DNA from: Pontibacterium sp049599735
GTDB lineage: Bacteria; Pseudomonadota; Gammaproteobacteria; Pseudomonadales; Balneatricaceae
Assembly (NCBI GenBank): GCA_049599735.1
Contig: JBMYOX010000014.1
Location: 1 to 56,852 of the forward strand
Direction of reading: 5' to 3'
DNA length: 56,852 nucleotides
Under the pieces are notes generated by a model, which had not been told where the DNA came from, searched no databases, and was given only the letters and a program-made list of their open reading frames with translations. Each line of letters opens with the position of its first letter. Position 1 is the stretch's first letter. Shown one piece after another: positions 8,876-17,725 of the stretch. Position numbers and translations under genes: made by a program.

Positions 8876-10480
8876 ATGTTAACAGGCAAAATTCGCGGTC
8901 AGATTGATCAGGTTTGGGAAATGTTCTGGACGGGCGGGGTGGCAAACCCGATTTCGGTGATCGAACAAATATCCTATCTGTTATTTATTCGCCGTTTGGA
9001 TGAGCTGCAACGTACCGCAGAACGTCGGTCACAGGCAACCAGGCAGCCGCTCAAAAACCCTACCTTTGGCCCCGATGAGCAAACGTTGCGCTGGAGCAAC
9101 TTCAAAGATAAAGATCCGGATCTGATGCTGGATATTGTGCAAAACAAAGTCTTTCCTAAGATCAAAACACTACAGGCAGACGGCCGTTTTGCCGAGCATA
9201 TGAACGACGCGATCTTTATGATCCCCTCCGCTAAATTGCTCGATCAGGTGGTGCAGTTACTTAACGCCATTGATATGAACGACAAAGACACCAAAGGGGA
9301 TCTTTACGAATACCTGCTAAGCAAATTGCAGCAATCAGGTGTAAACGGTCAGTTTCGTACCCCGCGTAATATCATCGGCATGATGGTTGACCTGATGCAG
9401 CCCAAACCGCGTGATACGATTTGTGACCCGTCTTCGGGTACTTGTGGCTTCCTGATGGCTGCCGTGGAATATGTCGAGACCCATCACAGCAAAGAGATTA
9501 ATAAGCCGGTTAACCGCGTGCGTTTTAACAACGATATGTTTACCGGTTACGACTTTGATAAACACATGCTGCGTATCGGTGCCATGAACATGCTGCTGCA
9601 CGGCATTGAAAACCCTGCCGTGCACTACCGCGACAGCCTGCAAGATCAGGGCGATGATAATATCAGCGAAGCCTTTAATCTGATTCTGGCCAACCCGCCG
9701 TTTAAAGGTTCGGTGGACTTCGACATTGTTGCGCCGGATCTGCTGCGTGCCCTGGGTAAAAGTCCGGCCACCAAAAAGCCTAAGCCCACCTTTAAAACCG
9801 AGCGTGATGAAGAGGGCAACGAAATTCAGGTTGAGGTGAAGAAAAAGAAACCCACCGAAAAGTCCGAGTTGCTGTTTTTGGCGCTGATTCTGCGCATGCT
9901 CAAAGTGGGTGGTCGTGCAGCGGTGATTGTGCCGGACGGTGTGCTTTTTGGTTCCACCAAATCCCATAAAAGTATCCGTAAAAAGATCGTTGAAGGCCAG
10001 AAACTGGAAGCGGTGATTTCCTTGCCTTCGGGTGTGTTTAAGCCTTATGCGGGTGTGAGTACGGCAATTCTGATCTTTACCAAAACCAACTCCGGCGGCA
10101 CCGATCACGTCTGGTTTTACGATATGCAGGCCGACGGTTATTCACTGGATGATAAACGTACAAAACTCTACAAAGAGGGTGAAACCCCCAGCCATCAACA
10201 GAGCAATATTGCGGATATTATCAGCCGTTTTCAAAGCCTGACCGACAACGGGCGAGTGCATACAGACAGCCCCGAATACAGCCGTAAACGCACTGAACAG
10301 AGTTTTATGGTGCCCGTGGCAGAGATCAACAGTAACGATTTTGATCTGAGCCTGAACCGCTATAAAGAAGTGGTGTACGAAGAGATTCAGTACGACAGCC
10401 CGCAGGAAATTCTAAGCCGGATCAAAGTGTTGCAGACAAAAATGGCAACGGGTGTGGAAGAGCTGGAGGGGTTGCTGTGA
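8876..10480 (+). CDS. hsdM: Type I restriction-modification, methyltransferase subunit
   Basis: The 534-residue N6-adenine methyltransferase subunit, which with HsdS forms the M2S1 methylase that protects host sites and is required for restriction. An N-terminal helical HsdM domain (residues 1-135) precedes the catalytic domain: SAM-binding motif I DPSSGTCGF at residues 184-192 and catalytic motif IV NPPF at residues 273-276. A Lys-rich insert (KKKKP) lies near residue 325. AAGG twelve nt upstream may be the ribosome site. Its end overlaps hsdS by 4 nt (GTGA). All motifs are intact. Confidence 0.96.
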   Translation: MLTGKIRGQIDQVWEMFWTGGVANPISVIEQISYLLFIRRLDELQRTAERRSQATRQPLKNPTFGPDEQTLRWSNFKDKDPDLMLDIVQNKVFPKIKTLQADGRFAEHMNDAIFMIPSAKLLDQVVQLLNAIDMNDKDTKGDLYEYLLSKLQQSGVNGQFRTPRNIIGMMVDLMQPKPRDTICDPSSGTCGFLMAAVEYVETHHSKEINKPVNRVRFNNDMFTGYDFDKHMLRIGAMNMLLHGIENPAVHYRDSLQDQGDDNISEAFNLILANPPFKGSVDFDIVAPDLLRALGKSPATKKPKPTFKTERDEEGNEIQVEVKKKKPTEKSELLFLALILRMLKVGGRAAVIVPDGVLFGSTKSHKSIRKKIVEGQKLEAVISLPSGVFKPYAGVSTAILIFTKTNSGGTDHVWFYDMQADGYSLDDKRTKLYKEGETPSHQQSNIADIISRFQSLTDNGRVHTDSPEYSRKRTEQSFMVPVAEINSNDFDLSLNRYKEVVYEEIQYDSPQEILSRIKVLQTKMATGVEELEGLL

Positions 10481-11667
10481 GTTGGCCTCTTGTTAAGGTG
10501 GGAGAGCTAGGTGTTATTTTTGCCGGAGGAACCCCATCAAGATCTAATCAAAGTTATTGGGGTAAAGGAATAAGTTGGTTATCTATCCGAGATTATAAAG
10601 ATTTTGACTATGTTGTATCTACTCGAGAACAGATAACAGAAGAAGGGTTGAACAATAGCTCTGCGAAAATATTTGAAAAGGGAAGTGTGATAATTTCCAT
10701 ATTTGCCACATTGGGACGAGTGGCGATTCTGGGAGAATCAATGGCAACTAATCAAGCAATTGCAGGAATCAGGTGTAATGATGATGTTAATAATCAGTAC
10801 TTGATGTATTGCTTGAAATCTAAGCTTTCTGAAATTGAAAAGAAATCGGGTGGAGTTGCTCAAAAGAATATTAATCTAGCTATATTGAAGAGCCTGCAAA
10901 TCCCACTCCCCCCACTGGAAACCCAAAAGCAGATTGCAGCGGTATTAGAAAAAGCCGACCAACTGCGTAAAGACTGCCAGCGGATGGAGCAGGAGCTAAA
11001 CAACCTTGCCCAGTCTGTGTTTATTGATATGTTTGGTGATTCGGTGACCAACCCGAAAGGGTGGGACGTTCATAATATTGGTGATATAGCATCAGTTCAG
11101 TTGGGGAAAATGCTTTCTGAAAAGTCAAAGCAAGGAACAAATCCCAAAAAATACCTCCGAAATGCTAATGTTCAGTGGCGCTTTATTAAGCTAGATGACT
11201 TGCTTGAGATGGACTTCATCGAAAAAGAGATGATCAAGTTTGAGCTAATTGATGGTGATTTGCTTGTCTGTGAAGGAGGCGAGATTGGGCGCTGTGCTAT
11301 TTGGAAATCCCAGATAGCTGATTGTTTTTATCAAAAAGCTCTTCACAGGGTGAGATTGAATCCTGAGATATGTACACCGGAATATATGCAGGAGTACTTT
11401 TTCTGGATGGCGAAGAGGGGTGGGTTAGTAAGTTCCTCTAACGAGGTTACATTTAAGCATTTAACGGCTGAAAAAATGAACAAGCTAAGTGTGCCTATCC
11501 CACCAATAGAACTACAAAGAAAATACAGTGGGTGTTATGAAGCGATTTACGAAAAAATTGCTAACAACAACATTATTAAGAATGAATTAGGTGATCATTT
11601 TAACTCCCTTATGCAACGCGCCTTCAAAGGCGAACTCAATCTAACCCCCGCTCAACAGGTCGCTTAA
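10477..11667 (+). CDS. hsdS: Type I restriction-modification, specificity subunit
   Basis: A 396-residue DNA-recognition subunit with a GTG start overlapping the hsdM stop. It has the usual two target-recognition domains (about residues 1-140 and 190-355), each followed by a conserved helical spacer: LPPLETQKQIAAVLEKADQL near residue 145 and IPPIELQRKYSGCYEAIYEK near residue 345. Each domain reads one half of a bipartite site. The recognition domains are visibly more AT-rich than hsdM, hsdR and the central spacer, the pattern expected when they are exchanged by recombination. The recognised sequence cannot be read from the protein. Confidence 0.94.
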   Translation: MSWPLVKVGELGVIFAGGTPSRSNQSYWGKGISWLSIRDYKDFDYVVSTREQITEEGLNNSSAKIFEKGSVIISIFATLGRVAILGESMATNQAIAGIRCNDDVNNQYLMYCLKSKLSEIEKKSGGVAQKNINLAILKSLQIPLPPLETQKQIAAVLEKADQLRKDCQRMEQELNNLAQSVFIDMFGDSVTNPKGWDVHNIGDIASVQLGKMLSEKSKQGTNPKKYLRNANVQWRFIKLDDLLEMDFIEKEMIKFELIDGDLLVCEGGEIGRCAIWKSQIADCFYQKALHRVRLNPEICTPEYMQEYFFWMAKRGGLVSSSNEVTFKHLTAEKMNKLSVPIPPIELQRKYSGCYEAIYEKIANNNIIKNELGDHFNSLMQRAFKGELNLTPAQQVA

Positions 11668-11704
11668 ATAACAGCTCACGCTATCAGTAACTAAGGACGG
11701 TTTT

Positions 11705-14700
11705 ATGGCTCAGCAATCCAATTTTACATTTCTCTCTCAAATGGCGGTGGAGTTGCCCGCCTGCGAGGAGTTGTTGGTTCGGGCACAAGAGGCGGAAGTG
11801 GCGATTAAACGTGATCCGCGTGTCAGCGCCTTTTATGCCCGTAACTGTCTGGAGCTGATGGTCGAAACAGTCTTTGATATTGACAACTGGCTGCAACGTC
11901 CGCGCCACGATACGGCGCTGATGAGCCTGATTCACGATAAAGACTTTAAGCAGAACCTCAAGCATGGGCTGTTCGCCAAGCTTAAGCTGATTATCCAAAT
12001 CGGTAATGCGGCAGTGCATGATAAAAAATCCCCCCCGCAACGTGATGCCCTGCAAAGTGTAAAAGAGCTGCACCATGTGCTGTACTGGTTTGTCCGCACT
12101 TATATGCCACTGCCCGCGGGCACGCAGCGCAGTGAATTTAGCATTCCCAACTTTGATGAGGCCCTGATCCCGCAGCGGGTTGAGCTCGACCTTAAACTAG
12201 CCGAACAGGCGATTAAAAGTGTTGAAAAGGTTAAAGCGCTGGAAGAACAGTTAGCTAAAACCGACCAGGCTAAGCGCGAAGAACATAAGCGGCTGTTAAA
12301 AGAAAACGCCGAACAGCAGGCAAAAAATGAAGCGCTGTTGGTGCAGATCGAACAGATTAAACAGGCCGCCGAAACCTGCGAAGATAAACACAACTATAAC
12401 GAAGCAGAAACCCGTCATTACCTGATTGATGCGCTGCTGCATGAAGCAGGCTGGCCGCTGGATAAAACGCGGGATCGTGAGTACAAAGTTACCAGTATGC
12501 CAATCTCCAAAGCTAACCCACAGGGCAATGGTTATGTGGATTATGTGCTTTGGGGTGACGATGGCACCGCTTTGGCGGTGGTGGAAGCAAAACGCGCCCA
12601 TATCAGCCCGGAGCAGGGGCAGCACCAGGCAAAACTCTACGCCGATTGTTTAGAAAAAGAGTGCGGCGTACGCCCGGTTATTTTTTACAGCAACGGCTAC
12701 GAAACCCGTCTGTGGGATGATTGCCAGTATCCGCCGCGTACCGTGCAGGGTTTTTATGACAAAGCTGAACTGGCGTTGATGATCAAACGGCGTAACGATC
12801 GCCAAGCCTTCTTTGCGCCAGCATCCGGCAGCCTTAGCGCCCGAATTAATGATGACATCAGTAACCGCCACTACCAGAAAGCCGCTATCACGCATATTTT
12901 GCAGCACTTCGAGCAGGAGCGGGAACGTAAAGCCTTGCTGGTAATGGCGACCGGCACCGGTAAAACCCGTACCGTGATCAGCCTGATTGATCTGCTGGTG
13001 AAACATGACTGGATCAAAAATATTCTCTTTCTGGCGGATCGAAATGCACTGTTAACACAGGCAAAAAAGAACTTCGTTAAACTGGTGCCGCGTATCAGTT
13101 GCACGCTTCTGGATTCCGGCTTGCAGAAAGGCAGCTTAAAAAACCGGCTTTATTTCTCCACCTATCCCACCATGAAAAACCTGCTCGACCGACCCGCTGA
13201 AGAGCGCCCGTTTGGGGTGGGTTATTTTGATTTGATTGTGGTGGATGAAGCGCACCGCTCGGTCTATGCCAAATATCGCCAGCTATTTGAGTACTTCGAT
13301 GGCCTGCTGGTGGGTTTAACCGCGACCCCTAAAGATGAGGTGGAAAAAAACACCTACGATATTTTTGATCTGCAAGATGGCATGCCTACTTATGCCTATG
13401 AAGATGAAAGTGCGTACGCCGAGCATTATCTGGTGCCGCCGACCAAAATATCGGTGGCGACTAAGTTTATCCGTAAAGGCATTAAATATCGGGACTTAAG
13501 CCAGGAAGAGCAGGCGCAGTGGGAAGCTAAACCGGAGCTGGAAGGGCGCGATGAGGTGCTGCCGTCTGAACTGAACAAGTTTTTGTTCAACGAAAACACT
13601 GCCGAGAAGATGTTTGCCCAGCTGCTGAGTAAAGATGAACATGGTGGTATCCATGTAGAAGGCGGCGATGTGATCGGTAAAACCATTATCTTTGCTGCCA
13701 ATAACGACCACGCTGAATTTTTGCAAAAGATGTTTGATAAAAACTACCCAAGGTGGAAGGGCAAACTTGCACAGGTCATTACTTACAAAAATCCTTATGC
13801 ACAAAGCCTGATTGATGCGTTCAGTGAAGATGACGGCAAAGACTTTGATGCGGTGAATCCGGCGCTCAGAATTGCAATCTCGGTGGATATGCTGGATACC
13901 GGTATTGATGTGCCGGAAGTGGTCAATCTGGTGTTCTTTAAAGTGGTGCAGTCCAGAGTGAAGTTTACCCAGATGATTGGCCGTGGCACACGTTTATGTC
14001 CCAATCTGTTTGGCCCTCGCGACGATAAAACCACCTTTAAAGTATTTGATTACTGCCAGAATTTTGAGTTTTTTGATGCCAACCCTAAAGGTGTGCTCAC
14101 GAATGTGGCTAAACCGGTGGCGCGGCAGGTATTTGAAAAGCGGGTACGTTTAAGCACCTTGTTGAATGAACGCCTGCGGGATGCTCAATATCGTCAGGAA
14201 CATCCTGAGGATTGTGAGCGGCTAAGTACGCTGAATGGCTACCAGTTGGATATGTTGCACCATCAGGTGAGCGGCATGAATCTGGATAACTTTATCGTCC
14301 GGCCAAAGCGCAAAGCGGTGGAGCCTTTTTTACAGCGCACGCATTGGGATGATATTGACGATGCCAAACACACGGAGCTGGAAAATCAAATCTCACCGTT
14401 ACCAACAGAAGCACCGGCGTTTAACGAGGATGAGCAGGTTAAAAGCCTGTCAAATCGCTTCGACAATATTGTGCTGACTATGCAACTGGCGCAGTTGGAA
14501 AAAGGCATGATTCCAGAGTCGAGCCGGGTACGGGTGATGGAGTTTGCCCAGCAGTTGGAAGCGAAAACCACTGTGCCCGCCGTGCTGGCGCAGCTGGAAC
14601 TGATTCAAACCGTACAAACCATCGAATTCTGGCAGGACATTCATGTCAGCACTTTAGAGGATATGCGTCGGCGTCTGCGCAATCTGATGGTCGCGCTGGA

Positions 14701-15277
14701 TAAAGAGCAGAAAGAGGTGGTGTATACCGATTTTGAAGACGAGATTATGGGTGTTACAGAGGTTACGGGTGTGTACGCTTCACCGGGTATTGATCTGGCC
14801 CAGTATCGCAAGAAAACCGAACTCTATATCAAAGAACATCAGGACCAGATCACAATCCAGAAATTAAAACGTAATAAGCCGATCACGCAGACAGATTTGG
14901 ATGTACTGGAAGGTTTGTTATTAGATGCCAGTGGTATGAGTGACCTTGCACAGTACCGCGAAAAAGTGCTTGAGGATAAACCGCTGGGCAGCTTTATTCG
15001 GCAGTTAGTGGGGCTGGATATGCAAGCGGCGAAAGCGGTGTTCAGTGATTTTCTGGATGAAGGGCTTTATAACGCCGAACAGATCAACTTTGTAAACAAA
15101 GTGATCGACTACCTGATGGATAACGGCATTCTGGAGATGAGCTATATCTTTGATCCGCCCTTTACCGATGAGCATACTGAAAGTGCCTACGGCTTCTTTG
15201 CCGAAGATAAAGTTGTTGAACTGTTTGGGCTTATTCGGCAGGTAAATGCTAATGCGGTGGCCGAGAGCGTGGCTTAG
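11705..15277 (+). CDS. hsdR: Type I restriction-modification, restriction subunit
   Basis: The 1190-residue motor-nuclease subunit. A DUF4145-like N-terminal domain (residues ~10-130) and a charged coiled coil (~160-225) precede the nuclease core with Asp279 and the EAK triplet at 294-296. The SF2 translocase follows: Walker A MATGTGKT at 414-421, DEAH at 514-517, TATP at 539-542, and the arginine-finger motif GRGTRL further on. The C-terminal ~250 residues are the helical region that docks on the methylase. AAGGACGG precedes the ATG, 37 nt after hsdS. All key residues are present, so the system looks functional. Confidence 0.96.
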   Translation: MAQQSNFTFLSQMAVELPACEELLVRAQEAEVAIKRDPRVSAFYARNCLELMVETVFDIDNWLQRPRHDTALMSLIHDKDFKQNLKHGLFAKLKLIIQIGNAAVHDKKSPPQRDALQSVKELHHVLYWFVRTYMPLPAGTQRSEFSIPNFDEALIPQRVELDLKLAEQAIKSVEKVKALEEQLAKTDQAKREEHKRLLKENAEQQAKNEALLVQIEQIKQAAETCEDKHNYNEAETRHYLIDALLHEAGWPLDKTRDREYKVTSMPISKANPQGNGYVDYVLWGDDGTALAVVEAKRAHISPEQGQHQAKLYADCLEKECGVRPVIFYSNGYETRLWDDCQYPPRTVQGFYDKAELALMIKRRNDRQAFFAPASGSLSARINDDISNRHYQKAAITHILQHFEQERERKALLVMATGTGKTRTVISLIDLLVKHDWIKNILFLADRNALLTQAKKNFVKLVPRISCTLLDSGLQKGSLKNRLYFSTYPTMKNLLDRPAEERPFGVGYFDLIVVDEAHRSVYAKYRQLFEYFDGLLVGLTATPKDEVEKNTYDIFDLQDGMPTYAYEDESAYAEHYLVPPTKISVATKFIRKGIKYRDLSQEEQAQWEAKPELEGRDEVLPSELNKFLFNENTAEKMFAQLLSKDEHGGIHVEGGDVIGKTIIFAANNDHAEFLQKMFDKNYPRWKGKLAQVITYKNPYAQSLIDAFSEDDGKDFDAVNPALRIAISVDMLDTGIDVPEVVNLVFFKVVQSRVKFTQMIGRGTRLCPNLFGPRDDKTTFKVFDYCQNFEFFDANPKGVLTNVAKPVARQVFEKRVRLSTLLNERLRDAQYRQEHPEDCERLSTLNGYQLDMLHHQVSGMNLDNFIVRPKRKAVEPFLQRTHWDDIDDAKHTELENQISPLPTEAPAFNEDEQVKSLSNRFDNIVLTMQLAQLEKGMIPESSRVRVMEFAQQLEAKTTVPAVLAQLELIQTVQTIEFWQDIHVSTLEDMRRRLRNLMVALDKEQKEVVYTDFEDEIMGVTEVTGVYASPGIDLAQYRKKTELYIKEHQDQITIQKLKRNKPITQTDLDVLEGLLLDASGMSDLAQYREKVLEDKPLGSFIRQLVGLDMQAAKAVFSDFLDEGLYNAEQINFVNKVIDYLMDNGILEMSYIFDPPFTDEHTESAYGFFAEDKVVELFGLIRQVNANAVAESVA

Positions 15278-15313
15278 TTCTTATTTTATATAACGTGTTT
15301 GTAATCAATGCCC

Positions 15314-15333
15314 GCTCAGGCATAGGCCTGAGC
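15314..15333. terminator. Stem-loop between convergent hsdR and response-regulator genes
   Basis: A perfect 8-bp stem, GCTCAGGC with GCCTGAGC, around a 4-nt loop sits 36 nt after hsdR and 46 nt from the end of the convergent response-regulator gene. There is no T-tract on either side, so terminator function is only suggested by position. Confidence 0.35.
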
Positions 15334-15379
15334 TGAAAGTGGCTTAACCTCTTTTGCGGTCGTAATTTTGCCGCCGTCA

Positions 15380-15997
15380 TCAGGTTGTGTCTTTCAGGCG
15401 AGTGGCCTGCTGCACTAATACGGGCAGGCTGCCTGCCTGCATTTTCCCCATCACCCGTGCACGGTGTACTTCCACGGTTTTGGGGCTGATGCCCAGCTCC
15501 TCAGCTATTTCCCGGTTGGCTTTACCCATAACAACCAGACTCATCACCTCTTTTTCGCGGCGGCTCAGGGTTTCGTAGTGGCTGAGAAGTGTATTCAGTT
15601 CTTTTTGCTCTTTACGCATAGTCGTCACACGCGCAAGGGCTTTATCCACCAGTCGCAGCAGTACTTCGTCATCAAAGGGTTTTTCGATAAAATCTAACGC
15701 GCCGTGTTTCATCGCACTGACAGCCATTGGAATGTCGCCGTGACCCGAGATCACAATAATCGGCATCTGAATGCCACGATCCAGCATAATCTGCTGCAGG
15801 GCCAGGCCATTAATTTCGGGCATGCGGATATCCAGCAGCATGCAGCCTATTTCTCCCTCAAAATCATCGAGAAAGGCCTGAGCTGAAGAGAAGGTGATAA
15901 CCTGATGACTGGCTGATTCCAGCAACCACTGCATAGAATCACGGAAGTCGTCATCGTCATCGACAATATAGATAGTGCCCGTTGAATGTGTTTGCAT
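15380..15997 (-). CDS. FixJ/NarL-type response regulator
   Basis: A 205-residue two-component regulator. The receiver domain (residues 1-125) has the acidic cluster VDDDDD, the phospho-acceptor Asp56 in LLDIRMP and the conserved Lys in FIEKPFDD near residue 108. A LuxR-type helix-turn-helix (about 140-200) contains REIAEELGISPKTVEVHRAR. Layout and C-terminus resemble FixJ, TodT and StyR regulators. Its start overlaps the kinase stop by one base (TAATG), so the two are translationally coupled. The pair sits divergently from an acyl-CoA synthetase, suggesting control of acid or aromatic catabolism; the signal is unknown. Confidence 0.93.
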   Translation of the reverse strand: MQTHSTGTIYIVDDDDDFRDSMQWLLESASHQVITFSSAQAFLDDFEGEIGCMLLDIRMPEINGLALQQIMLDRGIQMPIIVISGHGDIPMAVSAMKHGALDFIEKPFDDEVLLRLVDKALARVTTMRKEQKELNTLLSHYETLSRREKEVMSLVVMGKANREIAEELGISPKTVEVHRARVMGKMQAGSLPVLVQQATRLKDTT

Positions 15998-17514
15998 TAC
16001 TTGTCTCTTAACGGCAATTTAAGGTGAAAAAGGGTGCCCGTTTTGCCATCACTTTCCGCCCAGAGTTGCCCGCCGTGGGTCTCTATGATGGTTCGTGAAA
16101 TGGACAGGCCCATCCCTAAGCCGGTAGATTTTGACGTGTAAAATGGCTCAAACAGATTTTCCAACCCTTCGCCTGATATACCCTTGGCTTTATCCTCGAC
16201 GGATATATAAATATAGCCGTTTGAATTTCGGGTGCCTATGATAACGGGCTTGTCCGTTTTTTTACACTCGCTGTAAGCCTCAATTGCATTACGCATCAAA
16301 TTGAGCAGTACCTGTTCGATCTGAATCTTATCGGCCAGCAGTTGTGGTGCACTTTCATCCAGTTGAAATTCGAAACGGATATTGTGATCGATGGCTTCCT
16401 GGTGGAGAAACTGGCTTACTTCATGGCAGGCATCATTAATCGGGAATTCAAGGCGTTGATAATCGGTTTTACGTACAAAAGCGCGCATACGTTTAATGAT
16501 TTCTGCGGCGCGTATAGCTTGTTTGGTGATCAGCTCCATTGAACGGGACACGGTTTGAACCGGATCATCAGTGCCATCATTCAGCCGTCGTTGAGTGCCT
16601 CGGCAATAGTTAATAATGGCGGCCAGGGGCTGGTTGATTTCATGGGCCAGGCCGGTTGCCATTTCCCCGACCGAAAGCAGGCGGGACATATGGGCCAGTT
16701 CCAGTTGATGGCGCTTGACCTCTTCTTCTGCCTTACGTTTCAGGGTGATGTCCCGACCGATAATGGAGTAATACTCCACAGTATTATTTTCCCGGCGGTT
16801 GCGGTGGGCGATCACTTCCCGCACCTCGGCATCACGCTTTAGGTGCGGAGGTAGTTGCATGGGAATGCTGCCATACCAGACACCATGAATGGCAGCATGA
16901 TCAAGTGCATCCTGAATCAGTGTCTCCATAATCTCGGATGAGAATAGCTGGTTCAGGTAGAAAACAACGGGCTTGTCTTTTTCAGTACCGAGTGTGCGGT
17001 AGGCCGATTCATTCAGATAGGTGAGTTGCCGGGTTTTATGGTTACAAAACATAATCATATCGGTGGACGCTTCTACCACGCGGGCCAGTCGGCGCATGGT
17101 GCGCTGCGCTTCTTCTTTTTCGGTAACATCCCGGGATACGCACGTAATCTCGACCGGTTTGCCGCTCTCATCCCGAATCGTACGGCTGGTGGTTTCTAGC
17201 CAGATATAGTGCCCGGCCTTGTGTCGGTAACGATAAACATTCGTGTACATGCCTTCGCGGTAACGTACTGAGTCTGCCCGTTTCAGCAGGTTATCGGCAT
17301 CTTTTGGGTGAAACAGATCGTAGCCCCGTGTGCCGATCAACTCTTCAGGGGTATAACCCAACACGGACTCAACCGCCGGGCTTACATCTATATAAGTCCA
17401 GTCTGGTGCGGGTGTGTGACGGGAGATCATGTCCGTTGACTGTTCTGCGAGCAGTCGATAACGGTTGGCGACCTTCCGGCAGTGTTCTAGTTCTATGGTG
17501 GCTTTCTTATTCAT
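15997..17514 (-). CDS. PAS-PAS sensor histidine kinase
   Basis: A 505-residue soluble sensor kinase with no transmembrane segment. PAS1 (residues ~18-130) ends in a PAC motif (YRYRHKAGHYIWLETTSR); PAS2 spans about 140-260. The dimerisation/phosphotransfer domain carries His291 in GLAHEINQPLAAI, and the HATPase domain has an N-box near LNLMRNAIEAY and a G-box GLGMGLSISR. Absence of membrane segments means a cytoplasmic cue, possibly a small molecule, redox state or a CoA-pathway metabolite. There is no clear haem-binding His in the PAS domains, so a FixL-like oxygen role is not supported. It is co-transcribed with the response regulator. Confidence 0.92.
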   Translation of the reverse strand: MNKKATIELEHCRKVANRYRLLAEQSTDMISRHTPAPDWTYIDVSPAVESVLGYTPEELIGTRGYDLFHPKDADNLLKRADSVRYREGMYTNVYRYRHKAGHYIWLETTSRTIRDESGKPVEITCVSRDVTEKEEAQRTMRRLARVVEASTDMIMFCNHKTRQLTYLNESAYRTLGTEKDKPVVFYLNQLFSSEIMETLIQDALDHAAIHGVWYGSIPMQLPPHLKRDAEVREVIAHRNRRENNTVEYYSIIGRDITLKRKAEEEVKRHQLELAHMSRLLSVGEMATGLAHEINQPLAAIINYCRGTQRRLNDGTDDPVQTVSRSMELITKQAIRAAEIIKRMRAFVRKTDYQRLEFPINDACHEVSQFLHQEAIDHNIRFEFQLDESAPQLLADKIQIEQVLLNLMRNAIEAYSECKKTDKPVIIGTRNSNGYIYISVEDKAKGISGEGLENLFEPFYTSKSTGLGMGLSISRTIIETHGGQLWAESDGKTGTLFHLKLPLRDK

Positions 17515-17523
17515 ATTAGTGCC

Positions 17524-17640
17524 TAGGGGAAATCCCCTTAGTTAAATCAACTGTTGATCTGTATTACTATAATATGACTTTAGAATAACTTGAGAAATAA
17601 GGGAAATTGCGTAGTATTGGTCTCTGAATAGGGGAAATCC
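17524..17640. repeat. Three copies of a 12-nt motif between kinase and acyl-CoA synthetase
   Basis: TAGGGGAAATCC occurs exactly at 17524-17535 and 17629-17640, with a 9/12 copy (TAAGGGAAATTG) at 17598-17609. The first copy is also part of a palindrome, GGGGA-AA-TCCCC, at 17526-17537, ten nt from the kinase start. All lie in the ~210-nt divergent intergenic region. Binding sites for the adjacent response regulator are the natural reading, but this is inferred from position and repetition alone. Confidence 0.5.
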
Positions 17641-17725
17641 TTTATGCTGGCTGATATGGACATAAGGCTGATGAGCAGTCATGGTCTGCTTCTGCATACG
17701 GCAACTTAATACAGGAAGAGTAACG

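Noticed and set aside
9335..10108. A 257-codon antisense frame inside hsdM
   Set aside because: Lies opposite intact catalytic motifs of hsdM, with composition typical of an antisense shadow and no family match.
8876..15277. BREX, DISARM or other recently described defence island
   Set aside because: Only hsdM, hsdS and hsdR are present; no pglX/pglZ, brxC or accessory helicase genes flank them.
15997..17514. Oxygen-sensing FixL-type haem PAS domain
   Set aside because: No haem-ligand His in a FixL-like context could be recognised in either PAS domain.
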